DNA from: Plazaster borealis | Taxonomy: Eukaryota; Echinodermata; Asteroidea; Forcipulatida; Labidiasteridae | DNA length: 64,000 nucleotides | NCBI GenBank assembly: GCA_021014325.1 | Contig: JAJGQC010000311.1 | Span: 248,001-312,000, forward strand | Direction of reading: 5' to 3' | Shown here: piece after piece, positions 43,810 through 53,600 of the stretch | Numbering within the stretch: the first letter of the stretch is position 1 | Layout of the letters: every line of letters starts with the position of its first letter | Position numbers and translations under genes: made by a program | Notes under the pieces: generated by a model | The model's database searches: none | The model's input: only the letters and a program-made list of their open reading frames with translations | Told to the model about the DNA's origin: nothing

Positions 43810-45100
43810 ACACAACAATATTTATAGATGAAATAATAAAATAATAAAAGTTACGCCCTGGGAGAAATTATTTTTGTTCTGAACTTTTCTAAGTTATGTA
43901 ACAAAATCAGTACCGGTACAATCAGCCATTTTAGGGGCTTGCGGTTTTAGTTATTATGGAGCGCACAGTCTATAAAGGATTAATCTGGTCAAAGTAAAGA
44001 TATATACAGAGCTGCCAACCTATAACTGGGCATTTTAGTATTCTTCAGGCTGAAAATCAGTATTTTGCCAATGAAATCAGTATTTTTCTGCGCGGCGCCG
44101 ATACACTTCTTGTACTTGACTACCCACTGGTAATTTAATTACCTTTTACATATGCTTTGCTCATATTACATGTATTAAAAGCCAATAATTATGTCAGTAT
44201 TTAAAAAAAAAATTTAAAAAAATAAAAAAAAGTAAAATAAAATTTGCGTATCGGACCGCAATTTGCGCTACACTGTGCATGGGGAGAAGCCACACTGCAA
44301 TTCTTTCCAATTAATGATATCAAAATACTTTAGTTTCTGTACTATCGTTTATTGAAATGAATAAAAAATGTTCATGTTTGCACAGGAAACACACCATTAC
44401 AACACCACAGTGGAGGGCAGTCAAGTGTTTGAAGGACTTCGGCAACTTTGTCAACTTGGCTTTCCAACCAATTTCATATCCACCCATTGCATTCTTTACG
44501 CCTTTTATCACTATTTTTCATCAGATCTTGGCCTCCATTGCGTCAAAGATATCTTTTCTTTTTGTCATTTTTATTTCAAGTTATAAATTGACGCAGCGAT
44601 CGCGATGTTTTACACACTAAACAACGTCAACACGCATGTGTTTCTTGCAGAAGTAAAATTTATCACAGTGTCTGTTTGCCGCCACATCCCATACACGTGA
44701 GCATTAGAAAAACTGCGGCACCAGTCTCTACAAAAGCCATGTGTGTGGGTGACGTTGTGAGACATGTACTGTAGAATGTATGCTGTACAAGGCGCATTGT
44801 GTCTCCGTGTGATGTGTAACACGTCTCAGTGCACACGAAGATCACTCTGGCAGTAGTTAAGTCCTGCGTGTGAATTCGCGGCTTTCATTTTTATTTCGAT
44901 CTCATTGTTTGTATTGCATTTACACTGGGGCTTAAAAGTATGATCGGCTTTTTCCAAATCCGTATTTTGAAACGCAAATTCGTACTTCCGTATTCTTGGT
45001 TGATTTCCGTATGAAATACGGAAAATCCGTACTAGTTGGCAGCTCTGTATATATAAAGGGTGTCATCAGCCTCGCTACCATGGGCAAAATTAAGATATTC
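43810..45100. other. XPO6 intron, non-coding
   Basis: It holds an A-rich stretch at 44195-44245. An ACTCAGTATTTT-style direct echo (GGCATTTTAGTATTC / AATCAGTATTTTGCC / AATCAGTATTTTTCT) lies near 44030-44090, with related inverted sequence (AAATCCGTATTTTGA, GAAATACGGAAAATCCG) near 44955-45035, suggesting the arms of a degenerate inverted element. No exon. Confidence 0.4.
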
Positions 45101-45107
45101 TACGTAC

Positions 45108-45200
45108 ACATCTATGAAGTCTGACTTGAGTACTGTAGGTATAGCCGTCTTCACTTTGTACAGCTTCATCTTACTGCCATAAACAGTAACTTGACAGAAC
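45108..45200 (-). CDS. XPO6: XPO6-like exon c (one-base deletion)
   Basis: The 93-bp exon lies between CTTTGCAG and GTACGT. It encodes VYGSKMKLYKVKTAIPTVLK then SDFIDV. The first ten bases are out of frame with the rest by one, near the GTCAAGTTACT phrase. Confidence 0.8.
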
Positions 45201-45404
45201 CTGCAAAGTTATAGGGAAAAACACATCACAGTTTTCAGGACAAGTATATTCATTCCCATCCTCTAGCTGTCAATAAACAAGCCATGCAACCAACCTGTGA
45301 AGAATTCACCCAAAAGTGGACACGATTTTGTAAAAACAACAAAGTAAAATGAAGCAGACGAAGTGAAAATATTTACTTGGCAGAGGCATGTGGTAAGGTA
45401 CGTA

Positions 45405-45590
45405 CTTTTGGTTTTATTCTTACACCAATGTGAGATACACACTGTATACCCGGTGCTTTCCCCAAGCGTCTTGCAGAAGCAAAAAACCCGCTACTTGGGT
45501 GAGATTCGAACCCCCAACCCTGCATTTAGGAGCAGATGTCTTTACCACTAGACCATTGAGGGTGCCAGTAGAAGAGGCTGTCTTCTGTAT
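45405..45590 (-). mobile_element. tRNA-derived SINE family 1
   Basis: On the minus strand TGGTCTAGTGGTAAAGACAT (A box) is followed by GGGGGTTCGAATCTCAC (B box) and then CCAAGTAGCGGG. It is the first of four SINE copies packed into about 1.2 kb. Confidence 0.7.
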
Positions 45591-45647
45591 GCAAACTTAC
45601 CATCTGTTAAATTATTGCGGTGCCCGCTGCAAAAAAATACAGGATTC

Positions 45648-45862
45648 ACACTGCCTCTAGCTACCGGGCATATCGGTGGTCTAGTGTTAAGACATCTGCT
45701 CTAGAATCACAAAGGTCATCGGTTCGAATCCCACCTGAGTAATATGCCTGTGGATATTTTTCACAGGTCTCAGGAAAGTACTGAGTATACAGTACTTTAT
45801 ACACATCAGCGTATGGGAAAAAAACAATTAACATTCTTTATCCCCGATGCAAATTTAACATC
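45648..45862 (+). mobile_element. tRNA-derived SINE family 1
   Basis: It begins CACTGCCTCTAGCTACCGGG. TGGTCTAGTGTTAAGACA and CGGTTCGAATCCCACCTG form the A and B boxes. The tail is CTCAGGAAAGTACTGAGTAT then ATCCCCGATGCAAATTTAAC. Confidence 0.75.
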
Positions 45863-45889
45863 TGTTTTTGTTGCGTTACCCGCTGCTAA

Positions 45890-46095
45890 AATATAGGATT
45901 CAAACTGCCTCTAGCTACCACTACCAGGCAATCTCTGTGTTCTAGTGGTAAGACATTTGCTCTGGAATGGCAAAGGTCAAGGGTTTGAATCCCAACTGAG
46001 TAATATGCTTGTGGATTTTTTTTCACAGCACAGGTCTCGGGAAAGTACTGAGTATACAGTGCTTTGCACACATCGGTCTATGGGTTAAACTAAAA
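45890..46095 (+). mobile_element. tRNA-derived SINE family 1
   Basis: It begins AGGATTCAAACTGCCTCTAG. Boxes are TGTTCTAGTGGTAAGACA and GGGTTTGAATCCCAACTG, and the body CTCGGGAAAGTACTGAGTAT is shared with the preceding copy. Confidence 0.75.
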
Positions 46096-46183
46096 AATAA
46101 CACAAGAGGCTTTAGTTTGAATCCTGTGATTAGCAGCGGATACCACTGACAATTAAATTGAAGTACAATATTCAAAATGGCCT

Positions 46184-46369
46184 CTTGTAAAGCTGTCTAG
46201 CAGAAAATTCTGCTAAGCAAATTTCTTTGCTAAGCAAGAAATGAGTAGGGTACCGGTCACAGCAATAGAAGCTGTATGGTATTTTGGCTGGTAACCTATT
46301 TTTCCTAAGCAAGAGTTTTCTGTGCTTAGCAAGTTTTTGTGCTTACATGCTTTATGAAATTGGGCCCAG
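46184..46369. mobile_element. inverted-repeat element (GGGCCCAATTTCAT family)
   Basis: Several CTGCTAAGCAAAT / TTGCTAAGCAAG phrases form the arms and the right end reads TTTATGAAATTGGGCCCA. The left terminus has lost its GGGCCC. Confidence 0.6.
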
Positions 46370-46371
46370 GT

Positions 46372-46562
46372 ACATTATTTGGTCTAGCGGTTAAGATGTC
46401 TGTAATAGAATACAGGGATCGTGTGTTCGAGTCCCACCCAAGTAGCTTGTGGTTTGTTTGTTTTTTTTCAACAAAGTTAAAAAAGCACAGAGTATACAAT
46501 GCTTGTCGCACATCGGTTCGTAAAAAAAACAAATAATTTTTTACATCCCTGTTTCTTGATGA
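46372..46562 (+). mobile_element. tRNA-derived SINE family 1
   Basis: TGGTCTAGCGGTTAAGATG (A box) and GTGTTCGAGTCCCACCCA (B box) are followed by CACAGAGTATACAATGC and the TTTTACATCCCTGTTTCTTG tail. Confidence 0.7.
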
Positions 46563-46584
46563 CATCAATGAAAACGGTGCTTAC

Positions 46585-46728
46585 TTGTATCGTCAAATCT
46601 CTCTGATAGTCTCTCAGCTATGAAGTGATCGGCTAGTCTCCCTAATGCCTGGAATAATGAACACAGATCCCTTAGTGTGCAGTGTAGTCTCCGACACTCG
46701 TGCTCAGCTGTGATATTTAATCTACGAC
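46585..46728 (-). CDS. XPO6: XPO6-like exon b
   Basis: The 144-bp exon lies between TTTTTTTGTAG and GTAAGC. It encodes RRLNITAEHECRRLHCTLRD and FQALGRLADHFIAERL. It leaves one base; the next exon reads correctly only if one G is restored. Confidence 0.85.
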
Positions 46729-47429
46729 CTACAAAAAAAGATCAAGTAAGCAGTTACGGGTGCATCCCACTATTAGTTGGGAGAAAACAGAGTGATGGCC
46801 TTATTCTATACCAGATTTGAGAATCAAATAAAAGGGGTACAGTGTAAAAACTTTGCACAATCATGATCTGGGGGTTGTTGACTTCCAACTTGAAGTATTT
46901 TGGACGACCCAGGCCCTGAACAAAAATGGCCCTATTAGCCGAGAGGTCTTGGACCATGTTTCTTTTTTTGATGCTCGGACGTTTGGAAGTTTACACAAGT
47001 GTAGGGGTCTATTTATTTGGAGGGAGAATAACTCGACGGGCTTTGGGACAACCCATGTCAAATAGAGCAGGGGATAAACGTTTAGAAGTCAATGGATAAT
47101 TTTCTCCTGACTGTAATTTGTAAAAAGCTGTGAGACTTCTGAGTATTTATAAAGTGTTTTTGATTAATTCAGCATTTTGTAGTGAACTATGGGAGTTTAT
47201 TTAGTGGGGTGCTTTCTTTAGACTAATCCACTGATGACCGACCATAACTGCATGCCCAAAAGTCAGACAAATGCAAGATATTTATAAAAAATGAAACGAG
47301 AGAATGGGTAAGAGGACTCTTGAGGGCGCTATTGTTACATGTTTTTTGGGGGGTCGCCTTGTGCAAAAAAAAGAGTAAACAATTAATGTGTCCATATGAT
47401 CAATTTACCACTGAAATAAATGGTGCATG

Positions 47430-47650
47430 AGAGTTGAAAGGGTTAAGTACTTTTAAATCTCAACTCCAAACGCACTCGATGACTCTAGCCTTTTCCAGCT
47501 CATTGTAAGTGAATTTTTATTGTCATTTTCCAAGTATGTATTTGTAAGTATTTGTGTAGGTTTTTTGTGTTGTATTCTTGTGTTGAACTCTAACTTAGAG
47601 TGGGTATGTGCGCAATATTAGTTTTGTTATTATTATTATTATTACTACTG
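47430..47650 (+). mobile_element. LINE 3' end fragment
   Basis: A short frame STFKSQLQTHSMTLAFSSSL followed by a stop matches the style of CR1/L2-group ORF2 C-termini. It is followed by a T-rich tail ending TTATTATTATTATTATTAC near 47645, immediately next to the XPO6 exon donor at 47657. Confidence 0.55.
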
Positions 47651-47657
47651 TACATAC

Positions 47658-47727
47658 CCTCTGATGTCTCGGCAACAAACTGGCCCAGCCCCATGTAGAT
47701 ATCCAAATATTCCTGGAATGGTGGATA
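47658..47727 (-). CDS. XPO6: XPO6-like exon a
   Basis: The 70-bp exon lies between TTTCTGTCAG and GTATGT. It encodes YPPFQEYLDIYMGLGQFV plus AETSE and joins the next exon through a split Gly codon, as expected. Confidence 0.8.
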
Positions 47728-48060
47728 CTGACAGAAATGGAAGGAGGAAATAAAAAGTCTCAGATCAGGTATCTGAAATCAAACACTACACTTGTGTGCA
47801 TATCAATCATACACACAACACAAACAAAGTGCACTTAGGCCTACTTACTTTATGAACTGTCGTTTTGACTAGTCTTAACTTAGTATTAATTATGCCCCAT
47901 CGTGTTCAATGTGCATGTTTTCTTTGAACACTCATTCAAATAAATAAAAGCAGTATTTTAGGTTGTGGTTTTTAGTTTTGTTTTTAGTATTGTTGACAGG
48001 GCAAAATATGAAATAAAGAATAAAGAAATCATCACAATCACAATAAAACAGGGCAAGCGA

Positions 48061-48965
48061 CAGGATTAGGGTTAGCGATAGGGTTAGGGTTAGTGATAGG
48101 TTAGGATTAGCGATAGGGTTAGGGTTAGCGATAGGGTTAGGGTTAGCAATAGGGTTAGGGTTAGCGATAGGGTTAGGGTTAGGGTTAGAAGGGATAGGGT
48201 TAGGGTTAGCATTAAGGTTAGCGTTAGGGTTGCCAGGGCTAGGGTTAGGGTAAGCATTAGCAGTAGCGATATGGTAAAGGTTAGTTTTAGGGTTAGGGTT
48301 AGGCTTAGGGTTTGTTTTTTGTTGATTTTTTAAAATTGTTTACATGGCAAAATATGTACAATGTAATAAAGAATAAAGAAATCATTACAATCATAAAGCA
48401 GAGGGTTAGCGATAGGGTTAGGGATAGGGTTAGGGTTAGCGATAGGGTTAGGGTTAGGGTTAGCAATAGGGTTATGGTTAGCGTTAGGGTTAGCGATAGG
48501 GTTAGGGTCAGAAGGAATAGGGTTAGGGTTAGAATTAAGGTTAGCGTTAGGGTTTGTTTTTTTGTTTATGTTTTTTGTTTTTTTTACATGGCAAAATATT
48601 TTACAAAGAATAAAGAAATCATCACAATCATAAAGCAGAGGGTTAGACAGGGTTGGTTTAGGGTTAGGGTTATGGTTATGGTTAGCATTAGCGATAGGTT
48701 TAGGATAAGCATTAGGGTTAGGCCACATAAACAAAAAATGTTGTGTGTCCTTTTAATTTTTTTTTTTTTGGGGGGTGGGTGTAGGAATTTTTTTTTTTTT
48801 TGACATGGGAAAATATAAAATAAATAAAGAAATCATCACAATCATAAAGCAGAGGGTTAGCGACAGGGTCAGGGTTAGCGATAGGGTTAGGGTTAGGGTT
48901 AGGGTTATGGGTATGGTTAGCATAAGCGATGGTTTAGGTTTAGCATTAGCATTAGGGTTAGGCCA
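48061..48965 (+). repeat. composite interstitial TTAGGG-like array
   Basis: Four blocks (about 48061-48310, 48404-48560, 48647-48722, 48852-48962) consist of degenerate GGGTTAGGGTTAGCGATA units. Spacers between them repeat (M)ACATGGCAAAATAT...AAAGAATAAAGAAATCAT, then CACAATCATAAAGCAGAGGG. The last two blocks also share GGCCACATAAA exits. The open frames through the array, rich in Asn-Pro or Arg-Val, are products of the hexamer and not genes. Confidence 0.9.
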
Positions 48966-48969
48966 CATA

Positions 48970-49960
48970 AAAGAAAGAAATGTTGAGCGTCCTTTTTTTT
49001 GTAAAGCCGCACTGCAATAGTTTTTCTGTTCTGTGTGTGGGGTGGGGTGGTATTATATAATAATAGGGCTTTAGCTTTGAAAAAAAATTTAGAGGCGTCA
49101 TGTGAAAGGGGGTTGGAAATGTAGGAGGGACGAAAAAGGAGGGAAGAAAAAGGGTATTATTTAAAAAGGGGTTGAAGCGGAGGTAGATAGTAAAACAAAT
49201 GGGGGGGATGCAGTATGCATGCAACCGGCTGAGCGAAGGAGGATAGCATGGTTATAGCATGGTTATAAGTGATAACACTGTAGTGATAACACTAACCACA
49301 AGGAGATGTGTGAGGCATAAGGAAAGGAGGGCCCGGGTGTGAAAAAAAAAAGACTGTGGGTGTCTGGGCAAACCACAGAACAAAAGACATTCAATAAACC
49401 CCCTTGCATAGATCGCCATCACTCACGTCAAACAATGGAAACGTGTACACACACGCACAACTCTCAGCCAATGATACGTCTTCCCGTTTACTCAGTGAGG
49501 GCACTGTTTGCAAGAGGACTATAATGTAAAATTTCACACAGAATTATCCTCCCAAAAAGTGCTATCCATGGAAATGTCTTTTTTTGTGTGATTGTCCCTC
49601 TGCTTAATTAGCAATGTTTGAGAAGATTTCACTAGGGACCTTGGACAGTCCAAACATTGATGTCCTTTCACACCAAGAGCAGTTTGTAAAATTTCACAAC
49701 CATGCTAAAATTAAGTAAGGGACCCCTGCTAAATTGCTGTCGAGTGAAAAGAGCTTTTTAAGTTGGATTTGAATGTTTGAATGGTGGGAATACAATCTAG
49801 TGTACAAGGTGTGCATAAATCTGAGTTGTGATGGTTCTGAAAAGAAGCCGTGGTTTAATAACTTGACGTTTCGATAAGTATGCTCTGGTTCTCTTCGGGA
49901 GAATGCTGGCCTCTGTGCTTGTTAAAATTTCTTGAAAAGAAAAAATGTAGGCGACTTGAG
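48970..49960. other. non-coding stretch downstream of the telomere-like array
   Basis: No exon or clear repeat was seen. Local duplications are short (TATAGCATGGTTATAGCATG, GTGATAACACTGTAGTGATA around 49245-49290). Confidence 0.4.
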
Positions 49961-49966
49961 CATAAC

Positions 49967-50350
49967 TTAAAGGCACTGGACACATTTGGTAATTGTAAAA
50001 GACCAGTATTCTCACTTGGTTTATCCCAACATATGCATAAAATAACAAACCTGTGAAAATTTGGGCTTAATTGGTCATCGAAGTTGCAAGAAAATAATGA
50101 AAGAAAAAACACCCATGTTGCACAAATTTGTGTGCTTTCAGATGCCTGAAAACGACATCTGGCCAGAAGTCTTTTTCAGATTCAAATATTTAAGTGAGAA
50201 ATTACCTCTTTCTCAAAAACTACATAACTTCAGAAGGAGTCGTTTCTCACAATGTTTTATATTATCAACAGCTCTCCGTTGCTCGTTACCAAGTAAGTTT
50301 TTATGCTAATTTTTGTTTGAGTAATTATCAAACGTGTACAGTGCCTTTAA
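49967..50350 (+). mobile_element. TTAA-type MITE family 1, full copy
   Basis: It runs from TTAAAGGCACTGGACACA to GTGTACAGTGCCTTTAA with TTAA at both borders. The internal order matches 34092-34462, except the hairpin region, where it has a different GCCTGAAAACGACATCTGG segment. Its right border lies about 150 bp from the ECI1 stop region. Confidence 0.8.
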
Positions 50351-50495
50351 ACCAGGACATTCACTGTTCTGACACAATGTCTTTACATTACCCTAGAACT
50401 AATCTTGCCTGGTGTCAGGTTGCTAGCTGGTGTTGCAATCAACATTTCAAGAGTTCAATAAAATAATTTGCATAACTTCCTTCCCGGTCAATTAT

Positions 50496-50661
50496 CTATT
50501 TCTTATTTTTAAACCTCTCCAAGTATGCTCTGATAGACCTTTGAACAGTTTCTGACCTTAGGTAATCCGCATGCTTGCAATTTCTCTGTCCCGTTCCGAG
50601 TGAATTCTCTCCATAAGTAGAGGCGCCCTCATCATTTCCTTCGTCATAACTCTAGCATGAT
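50496..50661 (-). CDS. ECI1: ECI1-like last exon (frame-broken)
   Basis: After a pyrimidine-rich acceptor (CCTGACCGATAG) it encodes DHARVMTKEMMRAPLLMERI and SERDREIASMRIT before an in-frame TAA (50558-50560). Family sequence SETVQRSIRAYLERFKNKK continues in the next frame to TAG at 50496-50498. A missing base near 50560-50565 explains this. Confidence 0.8.
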
Positions 50662-53600
50662 CTATCGGTCAGGAGGGGAAGAGAGGGAGGACAGGAAAGA
50701 CAAGTAGACAGGTGGGGAAAGAAGAAGTAATACAAATGTTGTAATTATTGCATCAAGGATAAACAAAATAATTCATTTGATTTGGCACTACACCGACATA
50801 TAATGAGCAATTTGTACTCAGGAAAGAGTCATGCAGATAAAATCTTCTGGTGGGATTCGAACCCAGAACCTTCCACATTCTAGAGTAGATATTTTACTCA
50901 AAGGATCAATTTCTATTTTCAGTCTCTGACCATCAACTAAATAGCATCCAAAAAACATTTATATTCCATAAATATCCCAAGTAGCTGTAATGCTTGTTCT
51001 TAAAGGGACACATTGCCTTCGGATTGGGAACTTTTGGGTATAAAAACGTTTTGTTATGAAATGAATATGGTTGGAAAGATGTTTTAAAAGTAGAATATAA
51101 TGATCCACACAAATAAGCCTCGAAATTGTGTGGTTTTCCTTTTATTTTGTGATTCGTAATTTTGTGGAGTCAAAAATTTGGTTCAACAAAAAACTGTGTT
51201 AGTTCACGAAGTAAAAGGAAAGCCACACAATTTTGAGGGATCCAATACAATGGATTTTTTATTTGATCACTTCTATTTTAAACAAAAAAGCAAAAAACTT
51301 GTTATTTAATTACCTGGAACTTTGAGCCAATTGGATATCTGTTTCCGAGCAGTATTTAGTAATTCAGATGGATGTACCACTTCATCTACCAGGCCGATTT
51401 TTAAAGCTTCGTCAGGCTTATACAATAAACCTTTAAAGGAAAGGTATGATGTTTGTTACAACCAGGGCCCAATTTCATAAAGCTGTTTTGCAGAAAATAC
51501 TGTGTATATTTTTTTGTTTTTTAACTTACCCATTTGGAAACTCTTTTCTGTTGTTCTTTATCCACAACTTTTACTCATCAATTCATGCACCCAGGATGGT
51601 ACATACAGACCCTTCAAGTGAAAAGAAAAAGCATTCTTATATCATGCTTTCATATTTAAAATTTTTGTTTTTATTTAGGAGAGGGGTTGGAAGCGAAAAT
51701 TATGGTTTGATGAGGACATAAATAAATAATAATAATAATAGTGGCTTCTTATATAGCACAGAAATCCGTCACGCAGTGATGCTCAAGGCGCTCAACAATT
51801 TGAAGAAAAAACCCCAGAAGAGTACAACAAATATAGTAATTTGGATTTAGAGTGTGAACAAATAGGTTTTGAGTAATTGTTTGAAAGAACTGGCTAATGA
51901 GGCTTGACGAAGGGCAAGTGGTAGACTGTTCCAGAGAGAGTAGGGCCAGCATGGGAAAATTGTAGTCACCCCAAGAGCGTTGGGATCTGGGAACTTGAAG
52001 AAGGGAGGAGTCTGATGACCTTAGTCTGCATGGAGGATTGTATGCCTGTATTGAATTCTGCATACAGACTGGTGAGGAGCCATGAATTGCGTGGTAGACC
52101 AGCAACAGAACTTTGAAATGATGTATTTCGCAACAGGCAGCCAAAGGAGGGATTCAAGAACAGGTGTTATGTGATTCTATTTTTTGGTGAGAGTTACAAA
52201 TCTGGAAGCAGAATTTTTGAGACGTTGCAGTTTATTTAGTTGTTGTTGAGAAAGGCCTACAAAAAGAGAGTTGCAGATATCAAAAGCAATGTGGATCAAA
52301 ACCAATGGGAGATTAAAGGTACTATACAGGATTGGCAGAGCTGACAGAATTGTCACAAACAGTGTTTATGTTTTGTGTGATCAACCATAAACATGAAAAA
52401 CAACCCTGTAAAGAGTTTGGCTAAATCCAATGTGTGAGTCAGGAGAAAATAGTGAAAAACCATGCCCAATCTTCAGCACAAATTTCACGGCCCAATTTAA
52501 GTTGGTAGGTTGCATATTTGGCTTGCGTTAGTTTGACACTGAAGCGCGCGGGTTATACCTTGCGCGAGGAGCTACTTAGCGCATACAAAGTTAACGCAGG
52601 GTGGAGGTGAGCTGAGGCTAAACTGTCAGATTTGTTCTTAACTTTCAAATGTTTTTGGATGTTTTTCACAAAAAGGTATTTATAAATGAATATGAAAGAG
52701 TGGTGGCTCATTCTTAAACAGCCGTTTCAAACCTTGAAGGAGCATGGCCGTGCGATAAACGTCCTCGTCTTCGGCCTCGTCCATTATCGCATGGCCATGA
52801 CATTGCCGTTTAAAACGGCAGTTGAAGACCTCGTCACCACTCTTTTAGTCCAGTTTTATAAATGGGTTGGGTTAAATGGAGGGGCTTAATATCCAGTTAT
52901 TCTTACAAGATTTACAGCGCTGATTCCAATGTTGTAGCTGCCCTGTGCTATGATTCGGTAGTCACATGACAATGCATTCAGACATCCGCCTGCAGGAGCG
53001 TGGCACTGTTAAGTTCAATCAAATAATAATAATATTAAACGCACAATTTGTTCTACATGTATAGCGCCTTATCTATGGGCGTCTCAAAGTGCTCATTATT
53101 TATTTATTTCCTTATTTATTTACACATCTAACAGAGCAAGCAACAATAACACGATGGTGAATAGGAAACTAAAAGAAAAGTTTAGTTTTAAATGTGGGAG
53201 GAAAACCCAAAATGGGGAAAACCCAGGCAATCAGGTAGTGACTGAAAACCCAATCCACATGCAAGGGTCTGGTCTGAGGTGGGATTCGAACAGGGGTCCA
53301 TGGAGGTGAAAGGTAGGGAAAGAAACCACTGAGCCAACCTGGTGCCCAACCTGGTAACAAGAACACATTAATTTATGATGGGTATACAGAGCTATTTTGA
53401 ATTATGAAACCCAATGATAACGCCATAGAATAAAAACAGAGAACAGCCATTTCCTGTCTGTATGGCGTATAAAATAGTGTACCCTGGGAAAACCAGACAT
53501 TTGCCGAGATCGGATGGTAGACAGCGCATGAAATATTATCAAGAACGTCGAATCCATGAACGTTTTAGCGGGTACCAACCACATCTCTGGCCGTATTGAG

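Larger units (their letters stand above)
42921..47727 (-). pseudogene. XPO6: XPO6 (exportin-6) middle segment, five exons with frame breaks
   Basis: Exportin-6 is the nuclear exporter of actin-profilin complexes. Minus-strand exons 47727-47658, 46728-46585, 45200-45108, 43801-43643 and 43067-42921 follow the family order. Phrases include FQEYLDIYMGLGQFV, RRLNITAEHECRRLHC, YGSKMKLYKVKTAIPTVLKS, HAQSLAPLQAFTHWVSQFYS and EKVLISATHLFLSMATTVRP. The first half of the protein and the C-terminal third are not in the window. A one-base loss at the start of 45200-45108 and an 8-bp tandem duplication at 43662-43677 each shift the frame. It may be a real gene with assembly errors or a partial pseudogene copy. 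Confidence 0.75.

Noticed and set aside
45648..46562. tRNA-like A and B boxes that could be read as tRNA genes
   Set aside because: They lack a plausible cloverleaf and are followed by a shared SINE body, so they are SINE heads.
48312..49020. Open frames of 71-163 codons rich in Arg-Val or Asn-Pro
   Set aside because: They are translations of the TTAGGG-like hexamer array on both strands and have no non-repeat content.
52686..52889. 67-codon plus-strand frame
   Set aside because: It spans a foldback repeat and has no coding signature.
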